A DNA stretch of 12,085 nt, taken from JBDRGC01 sp043818215. GTDB lineage: Bacteria > Chloroflexota > Anaerolineae > Anaerolineales > UBA11858. Within the stretch, counting starts at the first letter, position 1. Each line of letters starts with the position of its first letter. The notes beneath the pieces are model-generated. The model was not told the origin of the DNA. It made no database searches and saw only the letters and a list, made by a program, of their open reading frames with translations. Made by a program: the position numbers and the translations under genes. The DNA lies in assembly GCA_043818215.1 (NCBI GenBank), contig JBDRGC010000028.1, forward strand, positions 1 through 12,085, written 5' to 3'. Positions 6,756-12,085 of the stretch are shown piece after piece.

Positions 6756-6955
6756 GCGTGGAGCGTAGTGCGTGGACCGTGGAGGGTAGAGCGGAGAGCG
6801 GAGAGCGTGATCTGTTATCACGCCACCCGCCACTCGCCACCCTCCACTCGCCATCCGCCACTCGCCACCCGCCACCCGCCACTCGCCACCCGCCACCCGC
6901 CACTCGCCACTCGCCATCCGCTACTCGCCACTCGCCATTCTCCACCCACCACTCG
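6743..6955. repeat. Facing 7-bp-period arrays between regulator and fumarase beta genes
   Basis: Ten 7-mers of the CGTGGAG/CGGAGAG type run from 6743 to 6812, starting on the last codons of the regulator gene. After a 10-base gap, nineteen consecutive 7-mers of the CCACTCG/CCACCCG type run without a phase break from 6823 to 6955, ending three bases before the stop codon of the fumarase beta gene (6958-6960). The arms are roughly reverse complementary (GTGG-rich against CCAC-rich) and could form a long hairpin. Base changes between units keep the 7-bp spacing while altering individual positions. Frames reading through here are repeat translations, not genes. Confidence 0.85.
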
Positions 6956-6957
6956 CA

Positions 6958-7578
6958 CTACGCCGCCAGCAGCCCATCCAACGCAGCCCTAGACCTGGCT
7001 TCCACCTCGTCATGGATGCTGCCGCCGTGAGAATCCATGGTCACCACCACGGGGAATTTCTCGACCTGCAAAACCCAGATAGCCTCCGGCACGCCAAAAT
7101 CCAGTTTGTGAACCCCCAATACTTTTTTCACCGATTGAGCAATCAGGGTGGCCGCCCCGCCAATAGCGTGGAAGTATACCGCCGGCACTTCCCCGCAGGC
7201 TTTCAATGTTTGGGCTGCCATTCCGCCTTTGCCAATCACCCCCTTAAGATTGAAGTGGCGCATAACATCACCCTGGTAAGGTTCTTCGCGGATGCTGGTG
7301 GTCGGCCCGGCAGCCACAAATTCATAATCGCCTGTATCCAGCCCGGCCACAACCGGGCCGCAGTGGTAGATCAGGCTGCCATCCAGAATCGACTTGATGG
7401 CCTCATACACTTCCAGGTCATCGCCCTGGGGTTCGCGGGTCTTTTCAACGAAAGTCTCTATCATCCACTTATGTACGGCGTCGCGCCCGGTAACAAACAC
7501 ACCGGTGAGTGTCACCGAATCGCCGACTTTCAGGCTGCGGATTTCTTCATCGCTGATGGGGATACTAAGTTCACGCAT
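6958..7578 (-). CDS. Fumarate hydratase / L(+)-tartrate dehydratase beta subunit (class I, Fe-S type)
   Basis: A 206-residue protein from ATG 7576-7578, with AAGGAGA upstream. Family blocks are in order: TGRDAVHK 30-37, YHCGP 71-75, AGPTTSIREEPY 90-101 and GVIGKGGM 113-120. The length is that of a separate beta subunit (the swivelling C-terminal domain of class I fumarase), which works only with an alpha subunit that carries the 4Fe-4S cluster. The alpha subunit is usually encoded next door, but the upstream neighbour here is the MTAP-family gene and downstream is the repeat array, so it must lie elsewhere. Sequence alone does not separate fumarase from L(+)-tartrate dehydratase. With its partner it would add or remove water from a dicarboxylate in the cytoplasm. 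The stop codon touches the 7-bp-period array. Confidence 0.88.
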   Translation of the reverse strand: MRELSIPISDEEIRSLKVGDSVTLTGVFVTGRDAVHKWMIETFVEKTREPQGDDLEVYEAIKSILDGSLIYHCGPVVAGLDTGDYEFVAAGPTTSIREEPYQGDVMRHFNLKGVIGKGGMAAQTLKACGEVPAVYFHAIGGAATLIAQSVKKVLGVHKLDFGVPEAIWVLQVEKFPVVVTMDSHGGSIHDEVEARSRAALDGLLAA

Positions 7579-7604
7579 GAAATGTCTCCTTTTATTATAA
7601 TTGG

Positions 7605-7828
7605 GGATTAGAGATTAGAGATTAGAGATTAGAGATTAGAGATTGGAGATTGGAGATTGGAGATTAGAAATTGTACACGGATATACACGGATTCCACGGA
7701 TATTTATATACACAAAGAAATCCGTGTTGCTCCGTGGAATCCGTGTACAAAAACTTACTTTTTTTATTGAGCAACAAGTCCAATCTCCAATCTCCAATCT
7801 CCGGTCTCCAGTCTCCAATCTCAAATCT
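7605..7828. repeat. Facing 7-bp-period arrays around a CACGGATT palindrome
   Basis: Left arm: nine phase-locked 7-mers of the AGATTAG/AGATTGG type, 7605-7667. Right arm: seven 7-mers of the reverse-complement type (CCAATCT, CCGGTCT, CCAGTCT, CAAATCT), 7780-7828, ending four bases before the stop codon of the MTAP gene (7832-7834). The enclosed 110 bases carry a separate palindrome. The whole block fills the gap between the MTAP and fumarase beta genes and could fold into one long nested hairpin. Confidence 0.85.
7671..7750. repeat. CACGGATT-type palindrome, 80 bp
   Basis: Outer arms TTGTACACGG and CCGTGTACAA are perfect complements. Further inward, ATTCCACGGA pairs with TCCGTGGAAT after a short offset. 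The loop is AT-rich (TATTTATATACACAAAG). It belongs to the same word family as the copies at 5397 and 9336, but has TTGTAC instead of TTAACC at the tips. It is nested between the facing 7-bp arrays. Confidence 0.75.
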
Positions 7829-7831
7829 CTG

Positions 7832-8689
7832 CTATGCCAAATATTTGCCAACGAGCAAATCCAGCCGCTCGCGGGTTTCGGGGGGAATAACCTCGGGGTT
7901 AGTGATCAACGCGGTCTCTAGTGCGTGATGACATTGGCAAGTACGCTGTGAAAAACCACGAGCCAGATTATTGATAGCCGTCTGTGCCATCTCGGTATTT
8001 TTGTTCAACACCGTAATCACCATATCCACTGTCACCGACTCTTCGCTGACATGCCAGACATCGTAGTCGGTGACATGGGCCATCACAGCATAGCACATCT
8101 CGGCCTCGCGGGCCAGGAAGGCCTCAGGTGCGGTAGTCATACCAACGAGAGACATGCCCCAGGTCCGGTAGGTGTTTGCTTCTGACCGGGTAGAGAAGCG
8201 CGGCCCCTCGATGATGATGATATCCCCGCCCTTGTGTACCCTCGCCCCGGCATCCTTCACGGCATCATAAATATCATCGGAAAGCACAGAGCAAAACGGG
8301 TCGGCAACGCCAATATGGGCCACCATCCCGCCCTCGAAAAAAGTCCGCGCCCGCCCTGTGGTGAAATCGAACAACTGGTCGGGGATGACGATGTCGCCGG
8401 GAGCAAAGTCCTCCCGCAGCGAACCGCAGGCGTTCACACTGATGATTTGCTCCACCCCCAGTGACTTGAGGGCGTAAATATTGGCCCGGTAGTTGATCTC
8501 ACTGGGTGAAATATAATGCCCAATCCCATGGCGGGCAAGGAAAGCCACCCTTTGCTCTTCCAGCGTGCCGACTACAATGGGCGCTCCAGGCTTGCCAAAG
8601 GGAGTATCGAGATCGAATTCCTGAGTGTGGTGCAAGCCCGGCATAGCATACAAGCCGGAGCCGCCGATGATGGCTAATCTAGGTTGCAT
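7832..8689 (-). CDS. mtnP: 5'-methylthioadenosine phosphorylase (MTAP/PNP family)
   Basis: A 285-residue protein from ATG 8687-8689, with GGAGA about seven bases upstream; full length for the family. Visible blocks: GGSGLY 9-14 (phosphate loop), RHGIGH 53-58, NYRANIYAL 66-74, NACGSL 86-91, EGPRFSTRSE 161-170, GMTTAPEAFLAREAE 183-197 and TDYD 207-210. The MTT and TDYD blocks match those of methylthioadenosine phosphorylases; Asp at this site normally contacts the 6-amino group and N7 of adenine, whereas inosine/guanosine phosphorylases have Asn. The enzyme would split methylthioadenosine with phosphate into adenine and methylthioribose-1-phosphate in methionine salvage, in the cytoplasm. Purine specificity is an inference, and S-methyl-5'-thioinosine phosphorylase is the main alternative. 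It lies between the FHA gene upstream and the fumarase beta gene, all on the same strand. Confidence 0.85.
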   Translation of the reverse strand: MQPRLAIIGGSGLYAMPGLHHTQEFDLDTPFGKPGAPIVVGTLEEQRVAFLARHGIGHYISPSEINYRANIYALKSLGVEQIISVNACGSLREDFAPGDIVIPDQLFDFTTGRARTFFEGGMVAHIGVADPFCSVLSDDIYDAVKDAGARVHKGGDIIIIEGPRFSTRSEANTYRTWGMSLVGMTTAPEAFLAREAEMCYAVMAHVTDYDVWHVSEESVTVDMVITVLNKNTEMAQTAINNLARGFSQRTCQCHHALETALITNPEVIPPETRERLDLLVGKYLA

Positions 8690-8741
8690 AAAATTTCTCC
8701 ATTTTTACGTTTTCCATTCCGCTACGCTTCGGGGACTGCGT

Positions 8742-8797
8742 CACGCCTCACGTCTCACGCCTCACGTTTCACGCCTCACGCTCCACGCCTCACGCCT
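8742..8797. repeat. 7-bp-period array overlapping the FHA gene stop
   Basis: Eight phase-locked 7-mers of the CACGCCT/CACGTCT/CACGTTT type. The array covers the last codons and the TGA (complement of 8790-8792) of the FHA gene, and extends towards the MTAP start. No clear inverted partner arm is seen; an imperfect GC-rich segment, CCGCTACGCTTCGGGGACTG, adjoins it at 8719-8738. Confidence 0.8.
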
Positions 8798-9230
8798 CAT
8801 TGAACAAATCCAAATACATGTCCGCGGCTTCGATATCCGTAGCGTCTGTGGGGCCTGTGCTAACTTTTTTGATCTGGCCTGACCCCGGAGCATCCTGCAG
8901 AGGTTGCGAGGTGCCCTGCCCAAAGATAAGCGGTACGCCGCCCAGGGAAACCACGTCTCCCGGACGCAAAAAAGCAGATGTGACAGGCTCGCCATTAACC
9001 GATGTCCCAACACTGGAATTCAAATCAAGGACAACAAAGCGACCCTTGACAGCCCGAATCTGGGCATGATAGCGGGAAACATGCTCATTGTTGATCACAA
9101 TATGGTTGTCATTTTTTCGCCCAATATTGATGACCGGCTTGTCGAGGGGTACAACCCGTGACCCGTCGACTATCAGAAATGCGCTTTGTATTTCTTCGCC
9201 GCTTGGCTTCGAACCAGGCTCAGACGGCAT
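8790..9230 (-). CDS. FHA-domain protein, 146 aa
   Basis: Starts at ATG 9228-9230 with AAGGAGC seven bases upstream. Residues 17-104 form a forkhead-associated domain: INIGRKNDNHIVINN (34-48), VSRYHAQI (51-58), LDLNSSVGTSVNG (68-80) and GDVVSLGGVPLIFG (91-104). The residues that bind phosphothreonine peptides, R38, S52, R53, H55 and N71, are present, so binding should be functional. Flanks are polar and disordered: residues 1-16 and a C-terminal tail rich in Ser, Thr and Gly ending in an acidic segment (TDIEAADMYLDLFNEA). The Thr-rich tail could itself be phosphorylated, as in other small FHA adaptor proteins. No kinase or phosphatase gene is in the window. The stop codon lies inside a 7-bp repeat array, so the last few codons may have been replaced by repeat sequence. 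Confidence 0.88.
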   Translation of the reverse strand: MPSEPGSKPSGEEIQSAFLIVDGSRVVPLDKPVINIGRKNDNHIVINNEHVSRYHAQIRAVKGRFVVLDLNSSVGTSVNGEPVTSAFLRPGDVVSLGGVPLIFGQGTSQPLQDAPGSGQIKKVSTGPTDATDIEAADMYLDLFNEA

Positions 9231-9335
9231 GATCGTTGCTCCTTTGTAGATTAGTATATTATAACCGTTCTGAAAAAGATTTTGACTCCGCGCTCGGTGC
9301 AGTACCGAAGGGTATGTTACGTTAAAACAAGAAAA

Positions 9336-9424
9336 TTAACCACGGATTTCACAGATACCGTGCTGGTATGTCGTATAAAGCAAAAAGAAAATAATCTGTG
9401 GAAATCAGTGTAATCCGTGGTTAA
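9336..9424. repeat. CACGGATT-type palindrome, 89 bp
   Basis: Arms TTAACCACGGATTTCACAGA and, at the right end, AGTGTAATCCGTGGTTAA are imperfect inverted copies. The loop contains CAAAAAGAAAAT, and the left flank AACAAGAAAA matches the copy at 5397, which makes this the best evidence for a dispersed family. Confidence 0.8.
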
Positions 9425-9532
9425 ATTTTGGTTCCGGCCTGTCCCCGTGTATTTCGGGAGCCTATCCGGGTCAGGTATTGAGACCACAGGGCGCATTTAC
9501 AAGTTGGGGGAGGGCAACTTTCCAAACCTATT

Positions 9533-9619
9533 TAACCACGGATTTCACTGATTTCACTGATTATTAAACGCCTTTTACGCCGTACCGGCACGGTGTCAGT
9601 GCAATCCGTGAAATCTGTG
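9533..9619. repeat. CACGGATT-type palindrome, degenerate copy
   Basis: The left arm has AACCACGGATTTCACTGA followed by a direct TTTCACTGA duplication. The right arm is GTGTCAGTGCAATCCGTG, then AAATCTGTGC. The central part (CGTACCGGCACGGTG) is GC-rich and itself partly palindromic, unlike the A-rich loop of the other copies. Confidence 0.7.
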
Positions 9620-9709
9620 CTTTACTATGCTCCCCCCACTTCTGTATGCGCCAGAGACCACACATTATTGGTCTGCCAAAACGGACAGCAGGACATCTCC
9701 GCAACGCAG

Positions 9710-11863
9710 CTAGAAATCCAGCTTTTCCTGCTCTGTATCTGGCATAGTTTCCTTGTAGCGCCTATTCAGCCAGTTATCCAGATCAGAGACATACCATTTC
9801 GAGAAACGCTGATCGGAGGGGCCGCCCGCCAGATTGGAGTACAGCTTCTCCTCGGCCAAATCTGTGACCATACGTAGGGAGGGCATGAAGGAGGTCACGC
9901 GCCCTGCGCTGCGATAGATTTGCCCCTGATGGATGGTAGCGCGTCCGCCGACGCCGGTGATGGGACCCCGATCAAAGCCGAGGAAGCCGGGCAGCGTCCC
10001 GCCGAAGAGGATATGGCTCATCGTGTACTGCTGGACAGAACCCCAGGTTTGCGGCGTGACATCGAGAGCTTTGACCGCGACCTTGCGATAAAGTTCCGCG
10101 CGGCTCTGCCCGCCAAACCAGTTTGATTTTTCAGCCAGCAGCACACGGTCGAAATTCTGGTAGAAGTCGATAAAGGTGCCGGTTTCGTCACGTAAGAAAT
10201 CGAGCGCAGCTTCACCAATGCCGTTGCGCCCGAAGACCTCGCGATAGAGTTCCTTGTAGAAGGCTTCGAAGAGAAATGCACCCTGTGACTCGGCGTCGTA
10301 GCGCAAATCCCAGCTTTTCAGGATTTCGCCCTGCGGTGTGTCGGGCAGCAGCGGGCGCAGAATCTCCATGAATCTTTCAGCTTGCAGCGAGTACAGGTCA
10401 GCGTGCATGGCAAAAACGTCAGCGGCGGTGAAATCGTCTTTTTCGGCGAGCAGGGCGTTGATGCGTTCGGCGCGGTACGACCCCATCGGCATATTGATCG
10501 GGCTGCCCGTCCCGTACTCGTTCAGGTCCTGGTTGGCGGTGGCGAAGAAACCGGATTCGGGGTTCAGGACGCGCGGCAGCTCCTCGACGCTGAGATACGC
10601 ACCCCAATCATTTTCCGCTTTCCAGCCCGGCAGCGGGACGAACCCACTTATACCTGCTCGCCGTTTCGGGACAGTGCCCGTCATCTGGAAGCCGATATTG
10701 CCATCGATGTCGGCGAGGACGAAATCCCAGCCGGTTTCGAACTGCCCGACGGTGTCCATGCCTTCTTTAACGGTATCCACGTCCATCATGCGGAGCAGGG
10801 CACCGAGAGTGATTGCTCCCGAACTAGATGCTGTCCAACGCGTAGCAAGATAAAGTCCGGCGCGATGCGGGTCTCCATCCAGCGTGCCGTGCTCGTTCTC
10901 GTAGAAATTGACGGTCACGTCAGCCTTCTTTTTACGTTTGATCGTCTCGGTGCGGACGCTGAAATCGAGCCATTCATCTTCGCGGAGATATTGTCCATCT
11001 TTGCAATTTTCGATCCACGAATCGACGGCATCCACGAAGGCGTAGGTCACTCCCCACGCGAGATCGGCGGTGCGACCGACGAGGACACCGGGCGCGCCAG
11101 GCATACTGCCGCCCATGATGTAGCGACCGCCGCAGGAGAGGACGATCTCGCTCCAGACGTTGGGCAGGCGGTTGTTTTCGAGATGCGGGTCATTGGCGAC
11201 GATGGGCTGGCCGGAGGCGGTGCGCGCGCCGGAGATGACCCAGTTGTTGGATGCCATCATGCGCGGTGCGGCGAGGTTCCAGAGCGAGGCGGGATTGACA
11301 ATGCGCTCGCCGAGATTGACCTTTTTGAGCAGATCAATATCCAGTTCGCCGAGGTTGCCGGGGAAAAGTTCTGCGAGCTTTTCCTGCGAGACGCCGGCCT
11401 GCACCATTTCGACAAAGAGACGTTCGATCTCGGCCTGCGACTGCGCCAGCGTGAGGTAACCGACCATACGCGAGATCATGATCGAATCAAGCGGCGACCA
11501 GGCTTCGGGTTTGTAGCCGAGTAACTTGAATTCCCAGGGTGTTTTCTCGGCAAAGGCGGCGTTGATACCGTCGGCGTAGGATTGCAGGGAAAGCTGGTCG
11601 TCCGGGCTGAGTTTGTCGAACTCGGATTGCAGGTTGTTATGCCAGTTCATGCGACGAAAGAAGGTGTCTACGCCGAGGCTTTCGTCGCTGTCGTTGAGCA
11701 GTTCGCAGACGCGGCCCTGCCCCAGAATGCGCATCATCAGCGTTTGGATGCCGCGATCCCGGGCGTGGACATAGCCCTGCCCCCAGTACATGTCGGCGCG
11801 GGTCTCGGCTTCGACGTGGGGCGTGCCGTTTTTGTCTCGGAAGATGTGGATGTCTGGGTTCAT
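9710..11863 (-). CDS. Penicillin acylase family Ntn hydrolase (717 aa)
   Basis: I chose ATG 11861-11863, preceded by AAGGA; an in-frame ATG at 11911 lies within a repeat. The N-terminus (IHIFRDKNGTPHVEAET) is the usual start of the family. RMMASNNWVISG places the N-terminal nucleophile at Ser205, with expected self-cleavage between Ala204 and Ser205 to give alpha and beta chains. ATANQDLN puts an Asn at 444, 239 residues after the nucleophile, matching the catalytic Asn (beta 241) of E. coli penicillin G acylase. GRTADLAWGVT (263-273) is another family block. Members cut amide bonds of beta-lactams, acyl-homoserine lactones or other N-acyl compounds; the substrate cannot be told here. No signal peptide is visible, although many relatives are periplasmic or secreted. 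GC content is higher than in the left part of the window. Confidence 0.92.
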   Translation of the reverse strand: MNPDIHIFRDKNGTPHVEAETRADMYWGQGYVHARDRGIQTLMMRILGQGRVCELLNDSDESLGVDTFFRRMNWHNNLQSEFDKLSPDDQLSLQSYADGINAAFAEKTPWEFKLLGYKPEAWSPLDSIMISRMVGYLTLAQSQAEIERLFVEMVQAGVSQEKLAELFPGNLGELDIDLLKKVNLGERIVNPASLWNLAAPRMMASNNWVISGARTASGQPIVANDPHLENNRLPNVWSEIVLSCGGRYIMGGSMPGAPGVLVGRTADLAWGVTYAFVDAVDSWIENCKDGQYLREDEWLDFSVRTETIKRKKKADVTVNFYENEHGTLDGDPHRAGLYLATRWTASSSGAITLGALLRMMDVDTVKEGMDTVGQFETGWDFVLADIDGNIGFQMTGTVPKRRAGISGFVPLPGWKAENDWGAYLSVEELPRVLNPESGFFATANQDLNEYGTGSPINMPMGSYRAERINALLAEKDDFTAADVFAMHADLYSLQAERFMEILRPLLPDTPQGEILKSWDLRYDAESQGAFLFEAFYKELYREVFGRNGIGEAALDFLRDETGTFIDFYQNFDRVLLAEKSNWFGGQSRAELYRKVAVKALDVTPQTWGSVQQYTMSHILFGGTLPGFLGFDRGPITGVGGRATIHQGQIYRSAGRVTSFMPSLRMVTDLAEEKLYSNLAGGPSDQRFSKWYVSDLDNWLNRRYKETMPDTEQEKLDF

Positions 11864-11897
11864 GAGAGGTTCCTTTGGGTTTTGGAAACGCATTAGG

Positions 11898-11966
11898 ACA
11901 CGGATTTGCATGGATTCACATAGATATTTCGATAATTTTGGCCTGAAAAACTGTGTGAATCTGTGA
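11898..11966. repeat. CACGGATT-type palindrome, diverged copy
   Basis: The left arm carries CACGGATTTGCATGGATTCA and continues CATAGAT; the right arm is CTGTGTGAATCTGTGA. The inner GGATTCACATAG and CTGTGTGAATC are complementary with one mismatch. It directly follows the penicillin acylase leader and runs into the 18-bp tandem array. Confidence 0.65.
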
Positions 11967-12085
11967 CATCGTGCCCTTTGGGTACATCGTGCCCTTTGGG
12001 TACATCGTGCCCTTTGGGTACATCATGCCCTTTGGGTACATCGTGCCCTTTGGGTACATCGTGCCCTTTGGGTACATCGTGCCCT
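11967..12085. repeat. 18-bp tandem array, at least 6.6 copies, cut by window edge
   Basis: Six full units of CATCGTGCCCTTTGGGTA plus 11 bases of a seventh, from 11967 to the end. Unit four differs at one base (CATCATG). Each unit contains CCCTTTGGG, able to form a short hairpin. The 18-bp length is a multiple of three, but no start or ribosome site precedes it and it adjoins a noncoding palindrome, so I regard it as noncoding. There are no spacers, so it is not CRISPR. Confidence 0.9.

Larger units (their letters stand above)
9231..9709. other. Gene-free stretch with two palindromic repeats
   Basis: About 480 bases between the penicillin acylase stop and the FHA start. Two CACGGATT-type palindromes (listed separately) occupy roughly 170 bases. 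The remainder shows no convincing gene and no T-tailed terminator hairpin. The FHA ribosome site lies at its left edge and its promoter is expected here. Confidence 0.5.

Noticed and set aside
6561..6992. Frames translating to GEWRVAGGEWRVA-type or HSPPSTRHPPLATRH-type repeats
   Set aside because: These are translations of the 7-bp-period DNA array in successive frames; no ribosome site or non-repeat domain supports them.
7012..7611. Plus-strand frame of 199 codons
   Set aside because: It is antisense to the fumarase beta gene, which has all family motifs and a good ribosome site.
10382..11524. Long plus-strand frame of 380 codons
   Set aside because: It lies wholly inside the penicillin acylase gene on the other strand, which has clear catalytic motifs; the frame is a by-product of its high GC content and shows no family motif.
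11967..12085. CRISPR array
   Set aside because: Units are 18 bp and contiguous with no spacers, and no cas gene is in view.

Overview
The window looks like accessory-rich chromosome from a free-living bacterium, most likely an uncultured Chloroflexota of the Anaerolineae type. That placement is an inference. It rests on a short MYIDP-type membrane protein beside an AlkP-superfamily gene, and on intergenic regions crowded with CACGGATT-type palindromes and short degenerate tandem repeats. No rRNA, tRNA, CRISPR array or intact transposase is visible. Most genes have Shine-Dalgarno sites and ordinary ATG starts.

Left part (1-1974): an AlkP-superfamily phosphodiesterase/phosphatase runs off the left edge (minus strand), preceded by a 64-residue membrane protein in the same direction. 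Upstream lie a 144-bp MITE-like element with a 9-bp target duplication and a decayed IS1-like zinc-finger ORF.

Redox part (1975-5007): a DUF4405-type four-helix membrane protein with duplicated His/HWKW motifs and a membrane-anchored beta-rich protein form a plus-strand pair. They converge, across a terminator hairpin, on a minus-strand membrane ferredoxin of the NosR/NapH type (probably lacking its N-terminal half) and a geranylgeranyl-reductase-family flavoprotein.

Central part (5008-6755): about 0.8 kb without a gene, then a Crp/Fnr-family regulator with two lesions, an in-frame TGA and a 272-bp MITE with an 8-bp target duplication. Removing the element and one copy of the duplication restores a 226-codon frame with a complete winged-helix domain.

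Right part (6958-11863), all minus strand: an FHA-domain protein, a 5'-methylthioadenosine phosphorylase-family enzyme and a fumarase/tartrate dehydratase beta subunit (no alpha subunit in view), with a large penicillin-acylase-family Ntn hydrolase further right. The metabolic genes share no obvious pathway.

The most unusual signal is a set of degenerate 7-bp-period tandem arrays. They lie directly at the stop codons of five genes (DUF4405, Crp, fumarase beta, MTAP, FHA). Each locus has its own 7-mer, and several are arranged as facing inverted arms; the same architecture occurs inside the 272-bp MITE. A second dispersed family, CACGGATT palindromes, occurs at about six places, and the window ends in an 18-bp tandem array.
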